From assembly GCF_040954835.1 (NCBI RefSeq), contig NC_090707.1, positions 18,742,570 to 18,806,569 of the forward strand: DNA of 64,000 nt. The letters are read 5' to 3'. The position numbers and the translations under genes are program-made. The notes below the pieces were generated by a model. The model was not told the origin of the DNA, did no database searches, and saw only the letters and a list, made by a program, of their open reading frames with translations. The stretch is from Lepisosteus oculatus (lineage: Eukaryota > Chordata > Actinopteri > Semionotiformes > Lepisosteidae). Position 1 is the stretch's first letter, and each line of letters begins with the position of its first letter. Below, piece by piece: positions 15,101 to 26,800 of this stretch.

Positions 15101-18100
15101 AGGATAGTCCCCCAAATACTGGTATGTACACATTTTTAAACTGTTAGTTTATCGTATCACTTAAAATGTTTTCCTTTTAATTAAATATTTTTCTCTGTGA
15201 CTTGGATTAGATGATGAAGAGGAATGGCAGAAAATAAAGGGCCTTTTTCTAAATATCAGCATCATGGCTATCCCTTGCCTGTGTTCCATGGCACCAAGAG
15301 GTCTGGCACCTAATACTAGGTCAGTGTGTTGCGTGAGGAATTAGTTTAAAGTCTAAAAATCTTCTTTGAGATTTTGGCCTGAGTCCCAGAGATCCATCAT
15401 TGGCCCAGGGCAGTCTGAAGCTTCTGAGGATGAGGACTGTGGTGGACTCGGTAATCTCAGGGATTGGAATCAGTAGCTGGATCAGACTGCCGAGGTCAAG
15501 GCGTCTGACTGGAATAATCGTTAGATAATTACTCTGATTAAATTGGGTGGCAAGTCAGATTTAAGAGCAGAACATCTGTCCACAGTCCTCAAGGGTGTCA
15601 CTTAGCTTTGATTCTTCTTTGTAAATATATACACCTGTACCTCCCTAGAATGATGTTTAAATTTCAGTGTCTCCCCAGAGCAAACACAGAACTAGTTCTG
15701 TTAGATATGTCACAGAAAGAAACTAAAAATATTGATGAAAGTAAAAAGGGATCTGAAACACACCTCATTGCATTATATTACTGCTACTGTAGATACTGTA
15801 TTTATTAATTTTATTCCAAAAAAATAATACCAGAACATATACAGTATGTTCTTATATTGGTGCATCAGAATGGTTTTCTTTCTGGACCTCAGGCCAAAAT
15901 AGCCAATGGTTAATTAAGTTTGAGGTTTTAATAGGATGTTGTTATTCTTATAATTGTTGCCAATATTATTTTTCTGACAAAATGTACAGAGCTCCACAAT
16001 CCTCAGCAGAACAAGGGAACTGAAGGTGGATGAGTGAACAGACCTGTAGAAACAGATTTTTTAAATTATCCTGTATACGAACGCGATAACTCATAGTTGC
16101 ACCATAAACACTTTTCTAAAACAAAAACTGATTTGTTCATGCTTTTTCTTTAGGTTGGACAATGGAAGTATGGCCCTCATTGTAGTGCGGAATACTTCTA
16201 GGGCAGATTTCATAAAACATCTGAAGAGATATGGCAGCTTAAAGAACCAAGTAAGGGGGATATCTCTCCAAAGTGGAGCAAGACCTATTGAACTAGAAAA
16301 GCTTGTTGGGGAAGGAAATCCTGTAGCCATGAATATAGTGAACAACATTTCCTGCTTAAGGAGAATTAGCATCCTGTCAGGACAAATTAGTCACCGATTG
16401 TCAGGTTTTACTCAAACACTTTTCAGACTAATGCAGATTAGCTTTTTTCTGTACAGTCTGTCTACTCTTTTCTTAAGCATCTATTTATTAACCTACATCC
16501 CATTTATAGACTACACAGAGGATATACTGCACTGTGCTGTTTGATTTAAAATACTGGTATCATTTTTAGTATAATATAGGATGAGTAATAAAACAGATCA
16601 GTAGTGGTTACTATAATACGTATTTGCAATTTTAACATCTAACTTGAATTGAAAAGTGTTTTTGTGTGAACAGATAGAGATTAAAAGAGTTCAAAAGATT
16701 GCTGGGTGATGAATCATTTCAACTATCTAAATGATGGTATTATTAAACTGTTAAAACTATGAAACAAAACTTGCTTTAAACCATTAAAACAAATCAATAT
16801 CTTATTAATTTAAAGTTGTACATATTGTGCTGTGTGATACTTTACTTTTTATACAAATTATATTCTGTTTTTCTTCTAATTTTGCTTATAGTCTAAAATG
16901 TATATATTATGCTACCAGAAAAAGTTCATTTTCTCAAGTGTTCACTAATGAAATTTACAGCTGTTCATAAATGAATGATGAATTAGAGATGCAGTATTAA
17001 TTGCTGCATAATTAAAGTAATAATTTTGAACATGCTCCTTTGCAGCATTTGTGTTTCTAAAGTATCACATATAGCAAGTTTTGATTCTGAAGCAAACACC
17101 AAAATGACTGACATTCTCTTAAGCACTTGACACACAGGTTTCTAAGGTAAGTAAAGCAATGATTTAAATAGTGAAACATTTTATCATTTATTGTACATAA
17201 TACCTATGGATATTTGTATTCATTTTCTAAACATATATTCTATACCCATTTCATAAAGTCAAGTTTCAACTGTAAACCTAAATATAATCGAGGAGACATG
17301 TTCTGAAGTTAACTAGGCAGCACTGGGCTCAGATTACAGAAGTGACTCGAAACATTTGACTTTGAAAGATCACAATCTGTCTCTTACACTTTTCCCCCAC
17401 AGTTCAGCTTTTCGTTTGTGGAGACCTACACAGTCCAGGCTGTGAAAGTCAGACCACGGCCCTGGAGTGGTTGGGGTGATGACACCTTAGAGGAGAACGT
17501 GGAGATTGATTCTAAAAACACACCTATGATATCCTCCGAGGGAAGCTACCCTTGGAACATCGATGGAGACCTTATGGAGGCTTCAGAAGTGTGTATCAGG
17601 TAAAACAACCGTGACTAACCTTACTATCACTACTGTTGAGTCAAACACTTATTTACGCGTTTTTGACAAAAGAAAAACAGCTTAAATTTTCATGTATCTG
17701 AGTTAGGTACATTTAGAAATTGAAGAAAAGGAAATTGTATAGCTCTTTTCTTTGTTGGCCCTTTTATTTTCCAAGCTATAATGCATTTACATTCACTGTT
17801 AGGCATCCAAGCCTGATTTTTTCTGTTTCTTTCCCATTTTTAAACCTGTCCTTGGTTGAATATTGTGTCCAATTAATTCTAAACTGGGCAAGTATCACGG
17901 CAGGGAACAGTACAATTTAAGTGTGAAATTTGACTCCTATGCCAACCAAGATGGCGTCCTGGCAACCATTAAAAAATACCTTTAAAAATCTTCATTCTGG
18001 GAAGTTGTAAAGCAATTGGTTCAAAATTTAGCTTACATCATCTTCAGCCAATTCCCTAGCTTGAAAATGTTAGTAAATGAAATGTGTTCCACTTTCTAAA

Positions 18101-18445
18101 CTGCTTTTGTTCATAAGTGTCTAGCCAATTACTTAGAACTTGGCTGGTATCCTATTGTATATAAACAATAGAATTCAGACAATGGAACTCTGCATAATTA
18201 CATGACATTCTGAAATGCATATCTCAAGAATTCTGTTTCAATATAAAATAAGATGACTGTCAGCCACGTCTTTATGAAGACAGAGCAAACTACACCTCAA
18301 AATACATCCTTTCTTGTACAGAAAGTATACTGTATATGTGATATTTCTGTTTTTTTTTGACAGAGTGCATCCTCAGCTTATCACACTCTTTGGGGTGAAC
18401 ACAGAAGAAGTTGATGAATCCACTGTGAAATGCAGCTGTATTTAA
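5983..18445 (+). CDS. CERKL: CERKL, ceramide kinase-like protein (3' part, 9 coding exons)
   Basis: Nine exons (5983-6125, 11344-11418, 13924-14101, 14368-14436, 15087-15121, 15211-15319, 16154-16250, 17403-17599, 18364-18445) with GT-AG borders join in phase and give the last 327 residues plus stop. The family is the diacylglycerol/sphingosine/ceramide kinase fold; the nucleotide-binding motif GGDGTASEV opens the first exon, followed by LPLGIIPAG and, further on, [18 protein letters not shown] and the late NIDGD motif. Order and spacing follow vertebrate CERKL closely. In human the protein lacks demonstrated ceramide kinase activity, protects photoreceptors from oxidative stress, and is mutated in retinitis pigmentosa 26. 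The N-terminal PH-like region and the start of the kinase domain must lie before position 1. Convergent with ITGA4. The call rests on recognised family sequence; cDNA support was not available. Confidence 0.95.
10280..10560 (+). mobile_element. tRNA-type SINE with L2-like part
   Basis: A diverged copy with the B-box-like GGGTTTGATTCTGG, then the conserved CCAAAGACATGCTG...TTAATTGGCT segment and a GATAGATACTTGGAT tail. Same family as 10835-11120. Confidence 0.65.
10835..11120 (+). mobile_element. tRNA-type SINE with L2-like tail
   Basis: Contains AGTGGTTAGCATTGCTGCCT, CTGGGTTCAATTCTGG (B box), GTCCAAAGACATTCTGGTAG, AATTGGCTTCTGGGAAAACT and a tail with ATGGTTAGAAAATGG. V-SINE-like layout shared with other copies in this window. 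Confidence 0.8.
11344..11418 (+). CDS. CERKL: CERKL exon b
   Basis: 75-nt exon between tttacag and gtataa. It encodes [20 protein letters not shown] then MHIIMG, matching the GSTN..LA..LHG..H..TA segment of the kinase-like domain that follows the glycine-rich loop. Both borders split a glycine codon after its first base. Confidence 0.93.
11419..13923 (+). other. CERKL intron
   Basis: Between exons b and c. AT-rich with several TACTGTA/TACAGTA words; no recognisable repeat or gene. Confidence 0.75.
13924..14101 (+). CDS. CERKL: CERKL exon c: core of kinase-like domain
   Basis: 178-nt exon between ctgcag and gtaagc. It encodes [20 protein letters not shown] followed by [20 protein letters not shown] and an [10 protein letters not shown] stretch. 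This is the most strongly conserved CERKL block and settles the identity. In ceramide kinase the corresponding segment lines the lipid and nucleotide site. Confidence 0.96.
14368..14436 (+). CDS. CERKL: CERKL exon d
   Basis: 69-nt exon after tttttag. It encodes [20 protein letters not shown] then K and S. Two donors are possible (after 14436 or after 14440). Using 14440 would put an in-frame TAG in the exon, so 14436 with donor gtaggt is chosen; it also gives the right phase for the next exon. Confidence 0.88.
15087..15121 (+). CDS. CERKL: CERKL exon e (35-nt micro-exon)
   Basis: Very short exon between tgttttacag and gtatgt, encoding [13 protein letters not shown]. It lies in the low-complexity linker between the LSFLP and WQKI blocks, a part that varies in length between species. 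Phase fits both neighbours exactly. The short length and weak conservation make it the least certain CERKL exon; it could be alternatively spliced. Confidence 0.75.
15211..15319 (+). CDS. CERKL: CERKL exon f
   Basis: 109-nt exon between ttggattag and gtcagt. It encodes [20 protein letters not shown] then [17 protein letters not shown]. The ISIMAIPC and APRGLAPNT segments are characteristic of CERKL and of ceramide kinases. Confidence 0.94.
16154..16250 (+). CDS. CERKL: CERKL exon g
   Basis: 97-nt exon between tttctttag and gtaagg. It encodes [20 protein letters not shown] then [12 protein letters not shown]. The [21 protein letters not shown] pattern is diagnostic for the CERK/CERKL family. 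Confidence 0.95.
17403..17599 (+). CDS. CERKL: CERKL exon h
   Basis: 197-nt exon between cccccacag and gtaaaa. It opens [20 protein letters not shown], passes through an acidic variable loop, and ends [20 protein letters not shown] occupies the place of the DGE motif of active lipid kinases (conserved subdomain C5). From memory human CERKL has the same Asp, so this is a family feature, not a lesion. Confidence 0.95.
18364..18445 (+). CDS. CERKL: CERKL last coding exon with stop
   Basis: Begins after tttttttgacag and encodes [15 protein letters not shown] then a short tail ending VKCSCI and TAA at 18443-18445. The cysteine-rich C-terminus resembles the C-terminal CNCL-type end of CERKL elsewhere. 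Confidence 0.94.
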
Positions 18446-18462
18446 ATGCTGCAGTCTAAAGC

Positions 18463-18468
18463 AATAAA
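18463..18468 (+). terminator. CERKL poly(A) signal
   Basis: AATAAA lies 18 nt after the CERKL stop codon, followed by a T/G-rich stretch. A very short 3' UTR is implied if this is the site used; cleavage would fall near 18480-18495. Inference from motif and position only. Confidence 0.65.
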
Positions 18469-20191
18469 GGACTTGTCACTTTTGCTGAAAGACGTTCTAC
18501 ATTGTACTGCATGTAGCACAAGCATTCTTTTTCCCTACTTGTAAAGTTGCATTTTACTTCTAGTAGCCATTTAAAGATACGAAAAATACACACATTTTAT
18601 ATAAAAGGAGATTTATTCAAAACAAACTGTAAAAAATATACAGTAATTTATTTTAATATTCCAGTGCAGATGTCAATATTTAAATTTTAAATAAAACCAA
18701 AGGAAAAGTATAAACCAAAAACTGTTATACTTACTATGATTGTTTTACACTCATTATACTTATAAACATTTCATAGCGTCAAAGGCTTTTATTAAGAAAA
18801 CAAATAAAGGAATTCATTTAAGGATAAGTTGTTCTCAAACTGAGCTTTGTTACTGACTTTTTTTAAACAATAATGTTAACTATACTTGTAGTAGAACATG
18901 TCCTGAACTGTAAAATACTGAGAAGTTGTTATTTAGTTTCACACTAGTCCAACTGCCTGTTCATTGTAACCTGAGTTTGTTTAAGAATAATATCCCATAA
19001 AACAAAACCTACAGTATATAAGCAAAGATAATTATAAAACATTAATGTTGAATTCATTACTAGGGTAATGATAAACTGTGGTCAATTATGGTCACTGCAC
19101 AAAAAATGCTTTACTTCATCTTTTACAAATTCCTATACTTTGGATATCACTTCATAATTTTGATTCTAAACAAATACATTTTTAAAATATTCATGCTGTT
19201 ATACAGTTCATTTTTTCTGTTATCTCCTTTTCTGCAGCATTCAGCAACATGTACTAAGGCATGGTGAACCTGTAGTAAACTATAATTCAACTGTAGTTGT
19301 GCACACTAGATTACTATAGTACATTATTCAAGTCAAATAGTTCTGTACAGTACATTACAAAACAAAATACCTTTATTTGATTTTGGTATACTGTACAATA
19401 ATTGTTTGCCTAATTGAATTCTATTGACCCCGATTAATGATTAAACTATAATTTAAATATTTTACCAGGTCTATAACTTGTCTGTTTTTACCCCATTAAA
19501 CCATGGTATACTTTAGGATCCTTATAAGATACAAAAGGGAAAATGTTCTTTACCTTCATTTACTGGAGCATTTCTGGGAACTTAGATTTCTTTTTAAATG
19601 TTATTAAACGAGAGACTGTCATGTGTGTGATATTTATCTTGATAAAACTTTGCATTGCAAAACACTTGCCACTTTTTGAACAGACTGGAACAAATATCTG
19701 TTATGTTTTTAATCCAGTTCATATAGTTTGCCATTATTGTGCATGCACATCGAGTCTATCAATCTGTTAGTGTCTTCTGGATTAACCTTGTATAACTACA
19801 TAAACAAACAATTGTCTAAGTAATAGAGTTTAATGCTGAATTTTTAATTCCTGAAAATAAGTTTGAAATGTAATTAATTGTGGCTATCTTACCTTTAATA
19901 ATTATGTATATGAGGACAATGGCTTTAATCTCTTAAAGCAATTACTGTAATTTTTTTTTAATTAAATGATCAAAGTTTAAAAGTGAACATTATTTTGTAA
20001 TTGCATGTTTTTCATAACTAATTTGATCATTTCAATTGAGTGAGTACCTCTTTATTTTTTCCTACAATGCATCTGCAAGACTAAAAGGCACCATTTTTTC
20101 AGATTTAAAACCTTACAGTTCAATTTAAAGAAATTATCAAGAAGAAATGAAAGGGTCAATCTTTTAAAAAACCTGACTTATCTATCATCAA

Positions 20192-20218
20192 ATATATATA
20201 TATAAATATAAAATATGT
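20192..20218. repeat. AT microsatellite
   Basis: Short run of AT dinucleotides (ATATATATATATA) in the putative ITGA4 3' UTR; a similar one is at 24400-24414. Confidence 0.7.
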
Positions 20219-20755
20219 GTAGGAAACACTTTTATAAACAGGTTCAACAGCAGTGCATTTTTATACAGCAGGCACAATTAAATTTATTACCACTTATTAA
20301 ACTGAAATGTTATTTTCACATATTCCATTTTAGATTTTCATCTCATGAGGTATAGTATAATTGTATGATCTTTTGATGATGTATAGTGAATATATTCTAA
20401 CGTATATAAGAGCTAAAGTGCATTTAATTTGTCCTGCTGACAAAAACATAAATTTGATTTCACAAGCTATGTATAATTATTTTTCCTTGTCTTTGTTGGT
20501 CTCACCATATTATTATGTCGTTTATTTTTGTGGAATATGATGGTTTATTCGACAGTGAACATACTGTATTCCTGGAATTTGAAGATAAATGGGTTTGCTT
20601 GAAATCCTAGTCCTATTAAAAAAAAGATCCTATGGCAGCAAATTTATTTGTTCTCCTTTTTTGTTGATGTGAAGGTTTTTGCTTATTTTCTTCATTGTAG
20701 CTTGATTTGCTTCTTCCTATCCAGGTGTTCGCTACCATTTAAAAATCTCGTTGTG

Positions 20756-20848
20756 TCAATAATCATCTTTAATCTTGTCTACGTAGTCCCAGCTTTCTCG
20801 ACGTTGCTGTTCTTTCTCTGTTGTAAATTTTCTCTTAAAGAAACCCAC
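20756..20848 (-). CDS. ITGA4: ITGA4 exon 28: cytoplasmic tail and stop
   Basis: Residues 996-1025 and TGA (20758-20756). The tail starts VGFFKR, the alpha-integrin clasp with the beta subunit, and contains RRESWDY, equal to RRDSWSY of human alpha-4 where Ser988 is a PKA site controlling paxillin binding. The tail has 30 residues, one fewer than I align for human. Confidence 0.95.
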   Translation of the reverse strand: MGFFKRKFTTEKEQQRRESWDYVDKIKDDY

Positions 20849-23800
20849 CTATGAAAAAATATTTAACTTTACCGGTCAAAGCTTAAGATGAATGTTTTAA
20901 TGTGAATCTCCATAAACATAAAAATACATAAAAATTATTTCTTTCAGCATGAAACATTACAACTAAGCCTTAGGTACTTTGTGACCTAATAAAATGTATT
21001 GCTTTAATAGATAAAGTTGATAAAGTAGTATTGTACATCATTAAAACCATTCATATAAATTAAGGAATAGATCTATAAAAATGTTTTCCATAAAAATGCA
21101 ATGTATAATTTTAAAGGGTTTTTATCTTCATATTAAAATGTGACTTGTTTAAATTATAAAAATCAATTTTGGCACCTCTAGAGTGTCATAACTTTACAGC
21201 TTCTACTATACTCAGTAGCTTTAGGCATTTTTTCTAATTTACATAGAAATGTTTGAAATTTGTCACCAGGATGGCAAATACTTTTAGAACTTTCAGGCTT
21301 AAAACTAAGCCATCTTTTATACGTTTTATTTAGCAACAGTGCTTTTTAACCTACTCTGCTTTCTTAGTTGTGAGCTGTACCAAATCCACAGAATTCAAGA
21401 AGACAGGTAAGAGTTTTATAGACAATGGCAACCTGGTGTCAAAAATATGTATTCATCTACACATACTGTACAGAACTAAAGTATCATCATTGTCAGCATT
21501 CACTTAAAAACTGCTGGCTGTCTTGATCCTACTTGTGCTTATATTGTACTTTTCTGGTCTTGTGGTGCCATCTTACAGAATGCCTTCTCCTTTGAAGATT
21601 TTTCTTTCTTGGGGTCCCTTTAGCTAAATTCTTGGTCCCCATTGTCATTTTATTTTTGGCACTCACAGTTACTCCATCTACTTTTATTTTGTGCTTGTTT
21701 ATTCAATGCCTCTCTGTGTTATCAGTAGTTTTTGTAACTTTGCTGTATTCAGCATCCAGTTTCACAGCCATTAACTAGTACCACAAGTGTAAGTTACTAT
21801 GTTCATGATTTTGCAAAAAGGTCTATATGAATTAAAATATTAATGTGTAAAACTTTAATAGGATTTCAAATTGGATGCTTAGCCAGTAGCCATGTACTGT
21901 ATTCAACAATGTAACAAGATAACATTAAGCAATACTGTAAGTCAGAAGACTAGTTCAAGACTATAACATTATATTGAGTAAATCTGCATACAAGAGATCT
22001 GCAGGGAGTTAAAAGTTAAGAAATATTGTTGAGTGCTTCATGTGGATAATTTGTAGCTCACAAAACCTGAAATGGGTTTTACTAAAATGTAATGGTAGTC
22101 TTGTAACACTACAAAAAAAATGCTATATTTTATTTTACTGTTATTTTTACTTATTACAATGTACGATAGGATTAAAATCTAAACTCATTAATATGCTAGA
22201 AATAATGACATTTCAACAACTGATTTGGGGAAATATTGGATTTGCAATTGAAACTTTCTATTTTAAGTTTGGGTAAAGGTAAACAACTACCTACACTGAA
22301 ATATAGTATATTAAATATTTCTTATTTGACATTTACAGGAGATGCACCAAAAATAAATAAAAATGCATTCTAAATGCTACAGTATATGTAGCAGATGATT
22401 ATGAATAAATGAGTGTAATAAATAATTTCACACTTACTTTCCAAAGAATGTATGTTAGCAGTCCAAGTATCACTAGCCCAATAAGAAGGCTTCCTGAAAT
22501 AATGAACAGTCCTACACCATGTCTTGGCTTGTAGTCATGGTGTGCTTCCAACACAATCTGTAATAAATACATTAAAAACCTCAAGTTGGACATTGATTTA
22601 AGCCATACTGATAATATCTAGTTTCTTAATTCACCAAGTAGACAGACAAAAGATTGGTAAAGCTGTATCTATCATGAGAAGAGCATTACTGTCTGGTGCC
22701 CCGACCTTGTCAAATCTTATCTAAGCTAAAAAATGTCAGGTATTCAAATACACTGCATAAAAAAACAGGTTTCTACAGTGGTGTTAGTGACCATTCTTCT
22801 ATATAGAACACAACTGCCAAAGTAATGCCCCAGTACATTTATGGGGACACTGTGCTCTTGGAGATGCCTTCTTTTGACTTCCAAAGCTTCGAATACTAGG
22901 TAATTAAGGATCACAATTCACCGATTGTAACAGTAGGGGTGTTAAGCTTAGTGTCCACACTAAATTCTACTCTGAACTTGCACAATCTGCTATGCAATGG
23001 GGTTTCGTGGGCTCATTATTGCTGCCTCATGTGCTAGATGGGTGCTGAGCTTCAGTGGTGGAAGATCCCCTTGTATGTGTATATGTAAACATCTTTGTTG
23101 AGGCTTAGCTCCATGATCAGAGGTTCAAGTTTATTGTAACCAGGATTCCCCAAGTGCTGCCAAGGGTCGAATGGGATTAGATTAGAGAATGGGCTCTCTC
23201 AGCTCTCAGTGATCCATGGAGGTCGGTTGTGTATTACAATTATAAGTTTGTAATAGAAATTCTTTGGGATATTTTTTTTTTCCAGAAACAACAATTACCA
23301 TCGTTGTTGCCGGTAGTGGTGGTGGTAGTGGGATTGGCTTAAATGAGAACACTAAAGGTTAAAGAATGAAAAAGAAAGTCAGTGTTCATAGAGCCTCAAG
23401 AATGGTTATTGTTCATTTTAGGCTTTTGAGTGAACGGAAGCATAGGAATACCATTTATTTATGAATACTTACAGTTGTAAAAGGGTTGTCCTGTAATTTA
23501 ATGATATAAGGATCATTTTTAGGAAAAGCTGTAGCTGTTGTTTGAATCCGCATTACGGGCGCCCTTCCCTAATTAAAAATGAAACGATGTTGAAAAACAA
23601 AATGAGAAAGAACATTTGAGATCAATTTAGAAACAAATCTATGTAGACATTGTGACCCTTAATGCTTTTGGCTCACAGATGTGAAAGTGTGAGATGGTCC
23701 CTAATGGGTCAGCCCACCTAATACACTGTATAACTAGCCATTTCATGTACTGCATCTACATGAACTACTGAAAAACAAAATAATAGAAATACTAAAAGAT

Positions 23801-26800
23801 ACCATATAACTGTAATTAAGCATTCAAGTACACAAATGCTTTGATTAAAACTTGAATAATACAAAACAGAAAATGAGGTATAATGTAAGACTACATATCA
23901 AAATGTGCAATACATTTATATTTATATTCATATTGTGCAATACGACTTTTTTGTGTACTGTTCTGTTCTGGTGTGTTCTTTGTGTGTTCTGGACTGTGAG
24001 TAACTCTTCTTAGTGCACTTCACACTGTACTGATTGTATTGTATGTATTGGTATTATTCTTATTGTATCATTCTTTACACTGTGGCTGTGTTGTCTGTGT
24101 TAAGCTGCTGTTGCACTGCAATTTCCCTCAGGGGATCAATAAAGTATCTATCTATCAATCAAGAAAATAATAGGATTATGTAGATCATGTTCTCACCGGA
24201 GAAAGTTCTAAAACAGAAGGATTAAGCTCCACTTCCAGGTAAACAATAGCCTCCTTTCCAATGTCCATTTCTCCAAACTCACAAATAATATTTAAACATA
24301 AATCATCTTCTTCCATACAGTACTGGTAAAGAAAAAACAAAACACACATTAAACAGAGTTTTCTTTTATGTCTAAAACCAACAAGTGAAAGGAAATATAC
24401 TGTATATATATATATCTTGTGTTGAGAAAAAGTGAATTTCTTATCAAATACACAACCTCTATTAATGTGTTTTGTAACAATGTCATGACAGTTAGGCACT
24501 TGTGATTAAGAATTACTGCTTGTTGAAAGATTTTGTGCAAAGCTGCAGAACATGTTAGTTTACCATAAATCTTTTTCCTGTTTTCGAAAAGAAGAACACC
24601 ACATCCTCTAAAAAGGTTGCCTTCGGTAAATCACACTTGTCGTCGTCTGTCTTGTTAATAACATTTAGGAGATGACACTGTCCAAGGGAGCTCTTGAAAA
24701 GAAAAAATAGATCTATAAAATGTTATGTAAAATGCAAAACCTGATTAGTTACAGTAACTCTCAATTTGGCTCATCTGTTCATTCCAGATAGTCCTAAATT
24801 AGTCCTATATTAATGGATTGTTCCTGTTATGATGAATGAATAGATCTAAATCTACAGTACATCGCATGTATAATACATATCTAACAATTTTGAATATTTC
24901 CAGCTTCATGGCTTATATTAAAAAACAGGTATCTATTTAGTACATTACGGTGTTATCCAACATAATTAACATTTATTTACCTACCCTGATATCCAAAGCG
25001 TTGAACAATTGGTATGGATGAGGTGCCAAGGAATTAGGTAAACTGATTTTAAACTTAGTATCTGGAGATTTGCTCAGACCAACATTAATTACCTAGAATT
25101 AAAACAGAATGGTAAAAATGAAGTGATGATATTGAATGGAGATCGATTAAATCTGTCATTTGCTTTGTACTAGAACTAAAATACTTCAGTTCCTTTCAAA
25201 TTATTTTTAACAAAAGGAGTATGTACACTCTATATGGTAATTTCCTTTAAAAACAATTTACAGTTGTAACGTCTCAGAAAAGCACAAAAATACCACATTT
25301 GAGATAATAAAAATATTAGAAATAAAAAAACAACAGAAACATACACTTGTTTGGAAGGATATAGTATAATTTTTGTTATATTTTATGCCTGGCAAAATTA
25401 TTTAGAACTTTGCACATTTTTTTGCTTTTAATCTTGTAGTTATGAGACTTTGAAGTAGCAATTGATATTTGTTCCATTCACAATCTACTACACCTATTCA
25501 AAGCAAAAATAAAAAAGAAATCAATAATATAACACATGGAAGAGTCAAGAAAATGCTGATGTGTCAATAATATACAGTACTAGTCACTCCACTAACGGAA
25601 CTTGAAAAAAACTCAAAAACCTCAAATCAGCACACATGGTGTTTGAAGTAAAGCACATAAGTGATATTGCAAAAATGGGGAAAATATTTTGTGCTCAGAC
25701 AAATCAAAATTCATTATGTATTATGACCATAAATTAAATTATGCTGATAAGTCTTCAGTTTGAGTTTTCAGGTTTTGAATAAAATATTAAGTTAAAGAAA
25801 TGTGTATGTAACATTTTGTAATTTCACAAAATAGAACACAATAAGAAGGATCTGAATAATTATGCAAGGCACTGTATTTAAAATCATCTAATCAATTTAC
25901 TGCCCACAATTTCCTCCAGTTATAGATTTCCTCACTTTCTTACAAAAAATAGAAAAGGAGAGAATAAACATTTTGTTTGTTAGAAATAAAATCATTTCCT
26001 CACACTCTCTATATTTCTAACATGATCTTCTAGAAAGTTAGCTATCTTGTAGTTTTCCAGCTGAGCTCTCAATTACCTAATTCAACCCTTAATTGAACTA
26101 ATAATTGTCTTAATTAGACCTTTTTAATTGTTTTCAGCTTTCATGTTAACTGTAACATTTTGTAAGCAACTTGAAATCTGCAACTTCATAGGAGATGAAA
26201 ATAATTACAAAAAGGTCTAATTAAGTAAATTGTTCATTCAGTTAAGAGTTCAATTAAGTAAATGAAGGCTCAGCTGGAATGAAACACCAGAAGTCACTGG
26301 AGTCTGGGAAGCCCCACATCTTTAACAATCAAAAACCTACTCTAAACAAACTTTTAAACATGCTGCAAAGAGCCAGGGGTTGTATTCCATTCCTAATCAA
26401 GTTTAAATTGTTTCCAAGCTACTTACACTGAACGTGTAATTAAACTTCTCAGAATAGCAAGGACCCTCCTTCTCCTCTCCGAACACAAATAAGGATGGTG
26501 AAACAAACCTGCATTTGTAGGAGACACATGAGAATAAATACTACTTACATAACCCATGGTTCATTTTTTTTCCAGTGCATTTGTTCAACTCAACTCTCCA
26601 ATGAAGAGTAGGTTAAATATTCTATTTCTAAAACCAACAAAAATGACTGTTGTGCTTGTGTACAAAATAATTTCTTAACATACACTAGGTATCATGCAGC
26701 TTCCATGTGTTTTTCAGCACTCTTCCAAATTTAAGAGATGTACTTTAATAGTATTTACTGCATATTCATTCCATTAATAGTCACTGACTAAACAATAATA

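Larger units (their letters stand above)
14102..18363 (+). other. Shorter CERKL introns c to i
   Basis: The six remaining introns lie within this span (14102-14367, 14437-15086, 15122-15210, 15320-16153, 16251-17402, 17600-18363); the exons between them are listed separately. No repeat was identified with confidence. Confidence 0.7.
18446..20755. other. 3' UTRs between convergent CERKL and ITGA4
   Basis: AT-rich region without coding sequence. AATAAA signals for ITGA4 on the - strand are seen at 20643-20648 (about 0.1 kb after the stop), 20544-20549, 20521-20526 and distally at 18612-18617, so the 3' UTR could be 0.1 to 2.1 kb. No known repeat was recognised. Confidence 0.6.
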
